Source: Methanosalsum natronophilum (GTDB taxonomy: Archaea > Halobacteriota > Methanosarcinia > Methanosarcinales > Methanosarcinaceae). From it: a stretch of DNA of 64,000 nucleotides. How positions within the stretch are numbered: position 1 is the stretch's first letter; every line of letters begins with the position of its first letter. Shown piece by piece: positions 40,899 through 51,308 of the stretch. A program made the position numbers and the translations under genes. Location: positions 1 through 64,000 of the forward strand of contig NZ_JANUCS010000013.1 of the NCBI RefSeq assembly GCF_024808815.1, read 5' to 3'. Under the pieces are notes generated by a model. The model made no database searches. It was not told the origin of the DNA and saw only the letters and a list, made by a program, of their open reading frames with translations.

Positions 40899-43800
40899 AT
40901 GAATAGAATTTACTTATTATTAGTTTTATCTTTATTAATGTTAGTGATTACGATACCAGTAGGCGCAGAAACAGTTGAAAATTTAACTAGATCGAATGAG
41001 GATACATTTGATGGTAATATTGATATTGGTGTAATTTACAATGGAACGACTAAGATAATATCAGTTCAATACATTAGTGACGATACAGAATATGATCCTG
41101 AAAGAATTCGTTTTTTTGCTTATAATTTAGATAATGATATTGAAAAAGTTGATGGACAAGATATAACTTATACTGATTGGAGTTCAACACCCGGTCCAAA
41201 CTTATTTGGAACATTTTCAAGAAATTATCGTTATAATCCAGCACCACCAAAGGGCTACGGAATCAATGAACCAATCATATTTGAACTAAAAAACACTTTT
41301 ATTGAACCGATTTCTCCAAATCCTGATGGATATACATTTCTTGTACACATTCAATTTTCTAATGGACAAGGTGCATATGTTACAGATTTTATTTCATCAC
41401 CAAGGCCTGACATTAGTATCAAGAAATACACTAATGGTGAAGATGCCATGAATGGTCCTGGTCCTTTCATACCCGTTGGTGAAGATGTTACTTGGACCTA
41501 TAATGTCACCAATACTGGTAATGTCGATTTGACCAATGTTACAGTTACTGATGATCAATTAGGTAATATCAGTGTAATTGGTGATCTCCCTATCGGTGAA
41601 CTTGTAACTGTTTCTGCAACCAATACTTCCATTGCTGGTGAATATGCCAATATAGGTACTGTTACTGGTGAATACAATGGTATTACCGTTACTGACGAGG
41701 ATCCAAGCCATTACTTTGGTGTTGATGCTAACATTAGTATCAAGAAAGCCACTAATGGGGATTATGCGAATGAACCAACTGGCCCATTCATTCCAGTTAA
41801 TGATACTGTTGCCTGGACTTACAATGTTACCAATACTGGTAATGTTAATCTGACCAACATTACAGTTACGGATAATATGACCACTTTGAATTACGTAATT
41901 GGTACTCTTGGACCTGGTGAATTGTATACTGTTACATATACTGGTACTGCCATTCTCGGTCAGTATTCTAACCTTGGTACTGCTACTGCAACTTATAATG
42001 GTATCAATGTAACTGATGAAAATGCCAGTCATTATTTTGGATTTGATGCCAATCTTAGTATTGTTAAACTCACGAATGGTCATGATTCCAAGGAACCGCC
42101 AGGTTATGATATCCCTGTAGGTTCTGCTGTAAATTGGACTTATGTAGTTACTAATACCGGTAATGTTGATCTAATTAATGTTACAGTTACTGATAATGTA
42201 ACTGGTAAAGAGTTCATTATTGGTGCTCTTTCCTCTGGATCTTCTACCAGTGTTAGTGATGAAGGTAAAGCTGTTGCTGGTCAATATGTCAACCTTGGTA
42301 CTGTTACTGGTGAATATAATAATATCACTGTAACTGATGAAGACCCAAGCCATTACTTTGGTTTTGATGCTAACATTAGTATCACGAAACTGACTAATGG
42401 TTTAGATTCCCCCCAAGCTCCCGGTGAAGAAATAGAAGTAGGTTCAAACGTGACTTGGACTTATGTAGTTACTAATACCGGTAATGTTGATCTAATTAAT
42501 GTTACAGTTACTGATAATGTAACTGGTAAAGAGTTCATTATTGGTGCTCTTTCCTCTGGATCTTCTACCAGTGTTAGTGATGAAGGTAAAGCTGTTGCTG
42601 GTCAATATGTCAACCTTGGTACTGTTACTGGTGAATATAATAATATCACTGTAACTGACAGTGATCTCAGCCATTACTTTGGTCTTGCTTTACCTAACAT
42701 TAGTATCACGAAACTGACTAATGGTCATGATTCCAAAGAACCACCAGGTTATGATATTCCTGTAGGTTCTGCTGTAAATTGGACTTATGTAGTTACTAAT
42801 ACCGGTAATGTTGATCTAATTAATGTTACAGTTACTGATAATGTAACTGGTAAAGAGTTCATTATTGGTTCTCTTTCCTCTGGATCTTCTACCAGTGTTA
42901 GTGATGAAGAAGGTACAGCTCTTGCCGGTGAATATGTCAACCTTGGTACTGTTACGGGTGAATATAACAATATCACTGTAACTGCTAGTGATCTCAGCCA
43001 TTACTTTGGTGTTGCTGCTAACATTAGTATCAAGAAATCCACTAATGGTGAAGATGCCATGACTCCAACTGGTCCCGAGGTAACAGTAGGTTCAACGGTT
43101 ACTTGGGAATATATAGTTACTAACACTGGTAATGTTAACTTAAGCAACATTGAGGTTACTGATAACCGTACAGATGTAACTCCTGTTCTTGTTGACGATG
43201 GTAATGGTGCTGGCATTCTCCTTCCTGGTGAAAGCTGGACCTATAATGCTACCGGTATTGCCGTTGCTGGTCAATATGCCAATTTAGGTAATGTTACTGG
43301 TGAATACAATGGTATCACTGTAACTGATGAGGATCCCAGCCATTACTTTGGTGTTACTGTAACAGCTCCAAATATTAACATCAAGAAACTCACTAATGGT
43401 TATGATGCCAAGGATCTAACAGGACCTGAGATACTAGCCGGTTCAGTAGTAACTTGGACTTATATAGTTAATAACACCGGTAATGTTCCACTTACCAACG
43501 TTACAATTACTGATGACCAAGAAGGTTTCATATGCGAAATAGTTGGTACTTTTGGTGTAGGTGCAACCCATACTTGTACAGCAGAGGGCACTGCTCAAAT
43601 TGGTCAGTATTCAAATGTAGGTAATGTAACAGCTTTCTATGGCACAATGGAGGTTAGTGATGAATATCTAAGCCATTACTTTGGTCTTGCTTCACCTAAT
43701 ATCAGTATCAAAAAATACACTAATGGTATTGATTCTCCCCAAGCTCCTGGAGAAGAAATAGAAGTAGGTTCTAACGTGACTTGGACTTACAATGTTACCA

Positions 43801-44441
43801 ATACTGGTAATGTCAATCTGACCAACGTTACTGTGACTGACAATAAGATTGAGTCTATAATAGGTACTATTGATAATCTTGGGGTAAATGAAAGTATAGA
43901 ATTCTCTGCAAATGGTACTGCAGTTTCTGGTCAATATTCTAATATTGGTACTGTCACTGCTGAATATGACAATATCACTGTAACTGATGAGTATTCCAGC
44001 CATTATTTTGGATTTAATACATCCATTAAAATTAAAAAGTACATTAATGGAGAAGATGCGAATGAACCATTTGGACCGGTAATCCATGTAGGAAATAAAA
44101 TTGAGTGGAAATTTAATATAACCAACACAGGAAATGTCAAGTTGAATAATATCACAGTTTTTGATGATAAACTTGGCCTAATCTGTGAGATTGATGAACT
44201 GGAACCCGGAGAATCAAAAGTATGTATAGTGACAGGCCATGCAATTGCAAGTTCACAAAGGAATATTGCTACTGTAACCGGCTGGTATAATGAGCAGATC
44301 ATGGTGACGGATGATGATCCTGCTCATTACTTTGGCTACATGGGTGGAACAAGTGCAGATGTTCCAACAGCTACAGGTATAATCACTGTCCTGTTTGTTG
44401 GGCTCTTTACCCTTTTGTACACGAAGAGAGAAAAAGATTGA
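40899..44441 (+). CDS. Surface protein with nine DUF11-type repeats and C-terminal anchor
   Basis: The 1180-residue protein has a signal peptide (IYLLLVLSLLMLVITIPVGA), a non-repeat N-terminal domain (about 25-165), nine repeats of about 107 residues, each with xISIKKxTNGEDA, VTWTYNVTNTGNVDLTNVTV and a final DEDPSHYFG, and a C-terminal hydrophobic anchor (about 1150-1175) followed by KREKD. These are DUF11-type immunoglobulin-like repeats of archaeal S-layer or adhesin proteins; many N-x-S/T sites suggest glycosylation. Two repeats are identical over 204 bp, showing recent duplication. Confidence 0.85.
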   Translation: MNRIYLLLVLSLLMLVITIPVGAETVENLTRSNEDTFDGNIDIGVIYNGTTKIISVQYISDDTEYDPERIRFFAYNLDNDIEKVDGQDITYTDWSSTPGPNLFGTFSRNYRYNPAPPKGYGINEPIIFELKNTFIEPISPNPDGYTFLVHIQFSNGQGAYVTDFISSPRPDISIKKYTNGEDAMNGPGPFIPVGEDVTWTYNVTNTGNVDLTNVTVTDDQLGNISVIGDLPIGELVTVSATNTSIAGEYANIGTVTGEYNGITVTDEDPSHYFGVDANISIKKATNGDYANEPTGPFIPVNDTVAWTYNVTNTGNVNLTNITVTDNMTTLNYVIGTLGPGELYTVTYTGTAILGQYSNLGTATATYNGINVTDENASHYFGFDANLSIVKLTNGHDSKEPPGYDIPVGSAVNWTYVVTNTGNVDLINVTVTDNVTGKEFIIGALSSGSSTSVSDEGKAVAGQYVNLGTVTGEYNNITVTDEDPSHYFGFDANISITKLTNGLDSPQAPGEEIEVGSNVTWTYVVTNTGNVDLINVTVTDNVTGKEFIIGALSSGSSTSVSDEGKAVAGQYVNLGTVTGEYNNITVTDSDLSHYFGLALPNISITKLTNGHDSKEPPGYDIPVGSAVNWTYVVTNTGNVDLINVTVTDNVTGKEFIIGSLSSGSSTSVSDEEGTALAGEYVNLGTVTGEYNNITVTASDLSHYFGVAANISIKKSTNGEDAMTPTGPEVTVGSTVTWEYIVTNTGNVNLSNIEVTDNRTDVTPVLVDDGNGAGILLPGESWTYNATGIAVAGQYANLGNVTGEYNGITVTDEDPSHYFGVTVTAPNINIKKLTNGYDAKDLTGPEILAGSVVTWTYIVNNTGNVPLTNVTITDDQEGFICEIVGTFGVGATHTCTAEGTAQIGQYSNVGNVTAFYGTMEVSDEYLSHYFGLASPNISIKKYTNGIDSPQAPGEEIEVGSNVTWTYNVTNTGNVNLTNVTVTDNKIESIIGTIDNLGVNESIEFSANGTAVSGQYSNIGTVTAEYDNITVTDEYSSHYFGFNTSIKIKKYINGEDANEPFGPVIHVGNKIEWKFNITNTGNVKLNNITVFDDKLGLICEIDELEPGESKVCIVTGHAIASSQRNIATVTGWYNEQIMVTDDDPAHYFGYMGGTSADVPTATGIITVLFVGLFTLLYTKREKD
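42134..42658 (+). repeat. Identical 204-bp DUF11 repeat copies
   Basis: The stretches 42134-42337 and 42455-42658 read the same, 321 bases (107 codons) apart. A third copy from 42776 is nearly the same. Such identity within one gene allows unit gain or loss by recombination. Confidence 0.8.
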
Positions 44442-44450
44442 GTAGTTGAT

Positions 44451-44471
44451 GGGCAATTAATCATATTGCCC
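44451..44471 (+). terminator. Terminator after the DUF11 gene
   Basis: GGGCAAT and ATTGCCC form a 7-bp stem with a 7-base loop 10 bases past the stop, followed by a T-rich stretch. It probably ends the surface protein message. Confidence 0.6.
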
Positions 44472-44525
44472 AATTTCATCTTTTAAATTTACTTAAATAA
44501 AGAGTTGATATTAAAATTATGATAG

Positions 44526-45023
44526 GTGAAAATCTTGAAAATTGTAAATGAACCAGAAATAAAAGAATTAGATGGAATGACAGTAGCATGCGTTTCATTT
44601 GTAGGTAATTATTTAGGAAACGTCAAGGTATTTGGCGATTTGTTTAGTAAACTTTGTGGATGGGCAGGGTCTAAACAATTAATGGGCCCAAATACGATTT
44701 TAATGTCAGTCTATTATGACGATCCGGGTATTACACCAGTTGAAGAACTTAAGTTGGACGTGTGCATGACTATTGACGATGAGATTAATGTTGATGGACA
44801 GATAAAAAAGAAAGAACTTCCTGGGGGGAAATATGTAGTAATGCGTACAGAACTAAAAGGACCAGAAGAATATAGTCATGCATGGGAGAAGGTAGTTGAA
44901 TGGTTAACACGAAACAATCTTGAAATTGATATGACTCGGGCAAGTTACGAGATATACTTAAATTCTCCTGATGAACATCCAGAAAGACATCATATTGTTG
45001 AGATATGCATGCCTGTAAAATGA
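44526..45023 (+). CDS. GyrI-like small-molecule-binding protein
   Basis: The 165-residue protein has the GyrI/SbmC fold pattern: VACVSFVGNYLGNVKVFGDL in the first half, PNTILMSVYYDDPGITPVEE with the DDP turn, LDVCMTIDDE, then GGKYVVMRTELKGPEEYSHA and a C-terminal strand HHIVEICMPVK. Such domains bind small molecules; alone they may act as a drug-binding or inhibitory protein. The start is GTG at 44526 after ATGATAG. No DNA-binding domain is present. Confidence 0.9.
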   Translation: MKILKIVNEPEIKELDGMTVACVSFVGNYLGNVKVFGDLFSKLCGWAGSKQLMGPNTILMSVYYDDPGITPVEELKLDVCMTIDDEINVDGQIKKKELPGGKYVVMRTELKGPEEYSHAWEKVVEWLTRNNLEIDMTRASYEIYLNSPDEHPERHHIVEICMPVK

Positions 45024-45216
45024 AATATGATCTATCTCTGAATCTAATAGATATAAAGTTATTCCACAGTCTACAAAACATTTAGCTAATATAAAGGAAC
45101 TACAAAAGCCACACTATTAATATCACAAATCCTCGTTATGCTAGTATCCTAGGTGAACTTTAGTACTTGTAAATGTTACAGTGACTTGTTAATTCATTTC
45201 TATTTTAATATTGAGG

Positions 45217-46593
45217 TTATAACATTGATCTGATATCTGTGGATACTGTAGGATACAAGTAGGGGAATGTTTTTAGTTTTTCTGCAGGTATTTTTAGACG
45301 TATAGCCATTGCAAATAGATTTATCACTTCTTCTGCTCCTGGTCCCAAAAGATGTGCACCTGCAATAAGTCCGGTACTCTCATCAATGATTATTTTGGAG
45401 GCACTGTATGTATGATTTGTATATCTTGTAGAGTGCCACGTACTTTTATCATTGAAAACAACTTTATGCTTGTTCTTATCCACATGCGTCTCATCAATTC
45501 CAACAGAAGCTAATGTAGGAATTGTAAAAACTGCACTTGGTATTCCTGTATAATCAACAACTTCAACATTTCCTTGAATGATATTAGTTGCTACAATGGG
45601 CGCTTGATGGGTTGCTGTTGGGGTAAGTTGCTTGAAATCACCGGTAACATCACCAGCCGCATATATATGGTCACATGAGATACTTTGCATATACTCATTC
45701 ACGATAATTCTACCTTTCTCAGTTGAAATACCTGCCAAATCAGTACCCAGATTATCTGTTGCAGGCATTCTTCCTGCACCATTTACTACAAGCCCACATT
45801 TGAACGTATCTCCATCTTTAGATGTTACTAGATAAGATTTATCAGATCTTTCTATTGATACGGGTTCTTTTTCAGTAATTACATCAATTCCTGCGCCTTT
45901 GGTTGCTTTTACCAAAATATCAACCATTCCAGGATCAAAACCTTTAAGCACCCGATTGGTCCTTTGAAGAATAGTTACTTTTGCACCAGCTCTAGCTGCT
46001 ACATGAGCAAATTCAAACGATATGAATCCACCACCTACAAAAACAATTTCATCTGGTAACTTATCGAGTTCCAAGAACTGTTCACTGGTGACCATATGTT
46101 CTTCACCTTCAATCCCCAGTTTTACTGGCTTTGCACCTGTAGCTACTACAATGTATTTCCCTTTGACCTTGGCTCTATCCACATCTAGAGCGTACGGTTC
46201 TAAAAAACGTGCACGATCTACATCTAGAGTATAAGCATCCAGAAACCTTGCATGTCCTTTATAAGTATCAATGCCTAAAGAACTGAGCCATTTTTCGATA
46301 TTTTCGGGAACAGGCTCTGTGAAAGTTCTTTTAAACTCAATTAATTCATTCCACTTAATAGTAAATTTACCATTTACAGGACTTCCTTTTCCAGCCATTC
46401 TTACAGGCCAGTCAATCATTTTTGCACCGCTTACCAGCACTTTTTTTGGAACACAACCACGTTGAGGACATTCACCCCCATAACCTCTAGAATCAATTAT
46501 TGCGACACTCATCCCATTTTCACTGCATTTGGATGCAATCGCACTGCCCGCAACTCCTGTACCAATTACAACAACATCATATTCCTCTACCAT
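45217..46593 (-). CDS. FAD/NAD-dependent pyridine nucleotide-disulfide oxidoreductase
   Basis: The 458-residue protein has the FAD motif DVVVIGTGVAGSAIASKC, the redox pair in ECPQRGCVPKK (C-x4-C), an NAD motif EIVFVGGGFISFEFAHVA, the FAD-contact IYAAGDVTGDFKQLTP, and a dimer domain ending YPTVSTD. It belongs to the glutathione reductase / mercuric reductase / dihydrolipoamide dehydrogenase superfamily; the substrate is unknown. The usual His-Pro-Thr is YPT here, so the catalytic His is missing. A 39-bp tandem duplication at 46171-46248 adds 13 residues. An inverted repeat (46672-46693) may be an operator. Confidence 0.85.
   Translation of the reverse strand: MVEEYDVVVIGTGVAGSAIASKCSENGMSVAIIDSRGYGGECPQRGCVPKKVLVSGAKMIDWPVRMAGKGSPVNGKFTIKWNELIEFKRTFTEPVPENIEKWLSSLGIDTYKGHARFLDAYTLDVDRARFLEPYALDVDRAKVKGKYIVVATGAKPVKLGIEGEEHMVTSEQFLELDKLPDEIVFVGGGFISFEFAHVAARAGAKVTILQRTNRVLKGFDPGMVDILVKATKGAGIDVITEKEPVSIERSDKSYLVTSKDGDTFKCGLVVNGAGRMPATDNLGTDLAGISTEKGRIIVNEYMQSISCDHIYAAGDVTGDFKQLTPTATHQAPIVATNIIQGNVEVVDYTGIPSAVFTIPTLASVGIDETHVDKNKHKVVFNDKSTWHSTRYTNHTYSASKIIIDESTGLIAGAHLLGPGAEEVINLFAMAIRLKIPAEKLKTFPYLYPTVSTDIRSML
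46171..46248. repeat. 39-bp tandem duplication in the oxidoreductase gene
   Basis: Two 13-codon units encode RFLDAYTLDVDRA and RFLEPYALDVDRA, next to each other just before the strand KYIVVATGAKP. The copies have diverged at several bases, so the event is not recent. Confidence 0.8.
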
Positions 46594-47519
46594 TTAAACC
46601 ACCATTTTTCATTTGAGCCAATTTTATGGAAAAAAGAGTTTCCAATTTAGAAGTAAATAAAATTGTTATTCATAAGAAATAAGTTGTTCTTATTTTGCAT
46701 AAGTTTAATAAGGGGAATATGTCAATAAATCTATCCCAACTGTCAAGTATATTCAGCTAAAAACTTAACTCATTTATTATCAAAAAGTGTTGAGCTAATT
46801 GGGATCATCCAAACCTTCTAAGAATTACACGATAATCAGGGAATAGTGGTAAAGATCTTAATCAAATCAACTACACCAAACAATTAACATTGATAACTAA
46901 TTTGGAAACAGTTATCTATTCAGCTTTTAATCAATAATAGCTCTATTGCACTCATTTTTTTCTAAATTATGTGTGTGTAGATACACCTTTCTTTTAAAAT
47001 TGATGTTTCTGAAGTACTATTTTTCTTTTATGTCAGGATTTCAATAAAAAGAAAGGTTTTGTTCATAATAATATTCGTTTTTAGCTTTTTAAGTTAATAT
47101 TGAGGGTAGAAGAAAACGGGACTAATAAATATTTTTAAGTATTATTGTAGAAATTATTAGGGTTTTTAAACTTAATTTAGTTATTTAAGCCTTTAAATAA
47201 ATTAAATAAAATATTAAAATTAGAATTTGAAGTTAGAATTAATTTACCGTATTTATAATCTTTAAATAATTATATAAACTAAAAAATGCATATATTTAGT
47301 TGATATTCTTTGTTTTATTTGTTATTTTTTTATATTAGGCTTTATTGAGCTATTAAATAGTGGAAGAGTATCTGAATTAAATTGGAGTTCTAATAATAAA
47401 AATAGATGATATACACAGAATTTGTTAATCCAAATTTCCTTTGATCTCATATCTTTGAATTCAAAACGGATATTTGGACCTGGATTGTGTTTAGTTGATT
47501 TGAGTGGAGGTATAATAAA
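46594..47519. other. Long AT-rich intergenic region between divergent genes
   Basis: No gene is seen over 926 bases. ATAAGAA and TTCTTAT (46672-46678 and 46687-46693) form an inverted repeat near the oxidoreductase promoter. ACCTTTCTTTT (46985-46995) and AAAAGAAAGGT (47047-47057) are perfect 11-base inverse copies 51 bases apart. The rest is poly-A/T rich. The region may hold a long leader for the gene at 47520 or an ncRNA. Confidence 0.5.
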
Positions 47520-50198
47520 ATGAAATTAAAAATTAGTATGATATTAGTGTTCTTGCTAAGCTTAGCCATTCTCTTTGCAATGGTATCTTCTGCAGGAGCA
47601 CAGGAAGGGGATATTCTTGAAAACAATTTCGGTTTTGTCCCAAATTCCTGGGATGCAAGTGTATCTAAAGTGGACCTGTTGAATTTTGAAGAAGTGGCAC
47701 GTTACTATACAGCACCTCGTGATGGGGTAGATGTCAGATCTTGGCGAACCAACCGTATAGCCATGGATGCTGAGGGCAATGCTTGGGTACTGAATACCGG
47801 GACTGATGCTTTCGAGTATGGTCCTTCAGAAGGACTCCAGGGACAAGTGATTCGTATTCAAGGTGATACTGAAGGTCTAGCTAACACCCATGCATATCCG
47901 GATCCTGTCTTGGACTTTGATACTGATGATGCTGTTCAAGTCTTTAATGTTAGCGAAATAAACGATATGCCTAGAGCAATAGCGGTCGATTCTGATGGAT
48001 ACATTTGGGTTGGTTTTTATGGCAGTGGTGAATTACATAAATATGAATATACCGAGAATGGAAATTTGGAAAATGTTTGGATCTTTAGCCCAGAGGATTC
48101 AACCATAAGATTCTATGAAATTAAATTTGCTCCGAACGGGAATCTTTTCATATCCAGCCGTAGTTCAACCCCATCAGTTTCAGGTGATTTTGGTATATGG
48201 ACGTTTAATGAAAGTGAAAGTAACTTTTCCCGAGAAACAACCTTTAACCCATACTCAATCCTAATAGCTGATGATGGAACAGTGTATGCTACAGCATATA
48301 GTAATTCGCTCCATATTCGTGATAAGGATACAAAAGAATGGAGTTCAGTTGTTGTAGGGGGTCCCCAGAACCGTGGTATAGCATTTGATGACTTTGGTAA
48401 AATATGGATTTCTAGTACTACTTTTCAATCTCAGATATTTGGGGGCACAGTTGTTTACTCTTACAATATAAGTGATGGAACTGTTGGACCAACATATAAT
48501 CTTTTGGATGGTACTGTCCCAGTTGGTATCGGAAAGGATCCTAACGGTGTTATGTGGGTCATATGCCGCAGTGATAGTTTAGACCAGGGCTACATCGAAG
48601 GGTTTAATCCCGTGACCCAAGAACAGATAGCTGCAGTCCAGGTAGGACCTCGTCCATACGCATACGGTGACTTCACACAGACTGTTCTCCAAGAAAAACT
48701 AACGGTCACCAAGACCGCTGAAACATCCTATAACCGTACTCATTTCTGGGACATTAGTAAATCAGTTAAGACAGAGAATAACCACATTGTAGAAGATGAC
48801 ATTGCAAAGATCTGGCTTTTTACCGATGGTAGTGGCGATGAAACTGCTACCTGGTTTGTGAATGTCAGCTACGAAGGCTTCAATGACAGTGACTTCACGG
48901 TTTGTGGTGAGATAACAATCAACAACACCGGCACACTCCCTGCTAATATTACCAGTGTAATGGATAAACTTGCAGGTAGTGAGATTAATGTGAACTGGGT
49001 AAATGAAACAGGTGGCATTGTAGTGTTCCCTTACATACTTGAGGTTGGCGAAAATCTTACAGGAACTTACTGTGTTGGAGTAGATGACTATTTAGTAGGG
49101 TTCAATAATATAAGTGTTACAACTGAGAGGGACTTTACATACAATGCAAGCGCACCGATCATCTGGGGAGAAGAGCCAGATAATGAGCTTTATAATGAAG
49201 TCAATATCACGGATACAAGTGACTTGTTTGGTAAGGTAGATATTGGAACAGTTAATGCTCCTGAGAGCGAAGTGTTCACCTACGACAATTACTTTGCATG
49301 GGTTAATTATACAGATAGAGAAGAAAATGACAATCGAAAGGACGGATCATATACCTACGAGAACACTGCCACCATAGTTGAAACGAATCAGTCTGCAGAC
49401 GCAATTCTGAAGGTAAACGTACTAGGCTGCTTGAATATAACCAAGGAATGGATTCTCCCGGGTATTGAACTACCAGACAACATTACTATCCTGATCGAAG
49501 GTCCTTCCTTTGAGGATGGCAGCAAGGAGATAGTCCTTAAAGCCGATGAAGGGTGGTCATATGAGATATGCGACTTGATACCTGGCATTTATACAATATC
49601 TGAACTTGTAGACACAGATAAATGGTCTGCAACTTATATTGTCAATGGAATGGTGTCCAATGATGTCGGTGTGGTTGAAGTGGAGGCCGGTCAGATATCA
49701 GAGTTAACTATAAGGAACGCTGGTATTCTGATTGGAACTAAAACTTTCTGGGCCATTCTAGATACCAGTAATTCTGGAGCTGAAGTAGCTGGAGTGATTT
49801 ATCACAACAATAACGTAGATGGCAACCCATCCAACGCATGGGGATGGACCAACTTCATCAATGAATCTGGCATATACGTATTCGAACTCTGGGCCGGTGC
49901 AGGACAGAACGACCTCAATAATGGTGTGTATGTGGGAACTTTAATTGTTGATGTAAATGAGGAATCGGATACTACTTTCAACGCAACGGTCAATTACCAT
50001 CTTAATCCGGGTTATGTTCTTGAAGAATCCCATTTATGGGTTGGTGAAACAAAACTTCCAGTGGTTCAGCGTGGTAGAAATACATTTTTCACAGCAGCAC
50101 CCGGTCAATTCCCGTACTCTGATGGTGTGACAGTATCAGGTTTAAGCGAAGATGGATTTTATGTAGCTGCACATGGCGTGGTCACTTCCACTCCATAA
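47520..50198 (+). CDS. Large secreted protein with beta-propeller and Ig/CnaB-like domains
   Basis: The 892-residue protein has a signal peptide (ISMILVFLLSLAILFAMVSS), then a propeller-like N-terminal half (about 30-390) with repeats such as VDSDGYIWVGFYGSGELHKY, FDDFGKIWISS and DPNGVMWVIC, as in NHL/streptogramin-lyase propellers. Later parts have beta-sandwich domains (about 395-640) and a CnaB-type fold (about 640-740, NITKEWILPGIELPDNITIL). No C-terminal anchor is seen. The start follows GGAGGT. It probably is a secreted or S-layer-associated protein. Confidence 0.8.
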   Translation: MKLKISMILVFLLSLAILFAMVSSAGAQEGDILENNFGFVPNSWDASVSKVDLLNFEEVARYYTAPRDGVDVRSWRTNRIAMDAEGNAWVLNTGTDAFEYGPSEGLQGQVIRIQGDTEGLANTHAYPDPVLDFDTDDAVQVFNVSEINDMPRAIAVDSDGYIWVGFYGSGELHKYEYTENGNLENVWIFSPEDSTIRFYEIKFAPNGNLFISSRSSTPSVSGDFGIWTFNESESNFSRETTFNPYSILIADDGTVYATAYSNSLHIRDKDTKEWSSVVVGGPQNRGIAFDDFGKIWISSTTFQSQIFGGTVVYSYNISDGTVGPTYNLLDGTVPVGIGKDPNGVMWVICRSDSLDQGYIEGFNPVTQEQIAAVQVGPRPYAYGDFTQTVLQEKLTVTKTAETSYNRTHFWDISKSVKTENNHIVEDDIAKIWLFTDGSGDETATWFVNVSYEGFNDSDFTVCGEITINNTGTLPANITSVMDKLAGSEINVNWVNETGGIVVFPYILEVGENLTGTYCVGVDDYLVGFNNISVTTERDFTYNASAPIIWGEEPDNELYNEVNITDTSDLFGKVDIGTVNAPESEVFTYDNYFAWVNYTDREENDNRKDGSYTYENTATIVETNQSADAILKVNVLGCLNITKEWILPGIELPDNITILIEGPSFEDGSKEIVLKADEGWSYEICDLIPGIYTISELVDTDKWSATYIVNGMVSNDVGVVEVEAGQISELTIRNAGILIGTKTFWAILDTSNSGAEVAGVIYHNNNVDGNPSNAWGWTNFINESGIYVFELWAGAGQNDLNNGVYVGTLIVDVNEESDTTFNATVNYHLNPGYVLEESHLWVGETKLPVVQRGRNTFFTAAPGQFPYSDGVTVSGLSEDGFYVAAHGVVTSTP

Positions 50199-50246
50199 TG
50201 TTCAGTAGTTAAATTTTTAGGAACAGAATGTGGAAAAAAATTGAAA

Positions 50247-50283
50247 AATAAGGGACATGGATGAAATATCTCTGTCCCTTATT
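50247..50283 (+). terminator. Terminator of the propeller-protein gene
   Basis: AATAAGGGACA and TGTCCCTTATT form a perfect 11-bp stem with a 15-base loop, 48 bases after the stop, and are followed by an AT-rich run. This fits an end of transcript. Confidence 0.65.
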
Positions 50284-50499
50284 CATTAAATGTCTGGCTA
50301 TGGGGTGAACTACTAGACTAAGAGTACATACATCATTTTTAAACTATTTTCAGTACACTCTATAATATAGAAAATTGAAACGTAGAATCTCTAAATATTA
50401 ATAAGAAAAACAATGAAGGTATATTATACCGAAAAACTGTTTCCTGCAATACGATATAACAATAAATCCATATCTAGTATTGAAAATGATGATATATGT

Positions 50500-50543
50500 G
50501 AGTGGCAGCTATTATTAACCCCCGCTCTCCTAGACTGCCACTC
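50500..50543. repeat. 9-bp stem hairpin, possible small RNA
   Basis: GAGTGGCAG and CTGCCACTC are perfect partners around a loop with CCCCCGCTCTCC. It is a GC-rich island in AT-rich spacer. Confidence 0.4.
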
Positions 50544-50778
50544 CTATTTTGAATGAGATCATTTAGCTTAGAATTAATAACAACTAATAAGTAGAGTTTA
50601 ACTTCTACTCTGTCTTAACTGATAAGGTAGCAGCTGCAACTGTAAATTAATATCAAAAAATTCTAGTAAGTAACACAGTTAACTAATTGCACAATTTATT
50701 TATACTTATATGTCCATTACTGAAAAGCCGATAAAGAATGTAAAAAGTGAGCGTTTTGGGGAACGGGGGTTTATCAGC

Positions 50779-50810
50779 GATAAGCTGGAACAAGTTAAAT
50801 TCAGCTTATC
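50779..50810. repeat. 9-bp stem hairpin, possible small RNA
   Basis: GATAAGCTG and CAGCTTATC pair perfectly around 14 bases. A G-rich stretch (GGGGAACGGGGG) precedes it at 50757-50769. Confidence 0.4.
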
Positions 50811-51308
50811 ATTCTACTTATTCTTTCAATAATATTAATAAGATATAAACCTTTTGTTTGTATTTTTATTTTTAAGTACTATCAACACATCTCCATAAAA
50901 TTAACGTTGATTATTGAGATATCATCCGTCTGATATCACAATTTCTATGTACACTAGTTGGTGCCAAGGTCAGGTGTGAAGTTAAGAGAAACTGTTCAAT
51001 ATCTTAAAATCTAGTTCATGTAAAGTTTTAGGTCAGGGCAGAATTAAGAAAAATGTAATACTTGTTTAATAGCTAACTTAATCTGTTATTCGCTTAAAAT
51101 AGTGCCAGAACAATACTACATCCACCAGTTCCCAACCCTGTGCACCATATTCATTAAGTACTCTAGTAGTTCTGTCCCCCATACCTAGTATCAGAACACA
51201 TTTATATTCATATTTGTTCATTAATTTCATTTAACAACTTATAGTAAATAATATTTGTCTATTTCTACAGAACAAATTATATAGGACTAATTAATAACAT
51301 GGATTTAT

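Larger units (their letters stand above)
50199..51308. other. Intergenic region with terminator and two hairpins
   Basis: No gene is recognised in 1.1 kb. Structures seen are the terminator at 50247-50283, GAGTGGCAG/CTGCCACTC at 50500-50543, and GATAAGCTG/CAGCTTATC at 50779-50810. The last two could be parts of small RNAs or old IS ends. A TATA-type region precedes the start at 51309. Confidence 0.5.

Noticed and set aside
41559-42083. Long minus-strand frame within the DUF11 gene
   Set aside because: It arises from the repetitive codon pattern of the DUF11 units; similar shadow frames recur in each repeat.
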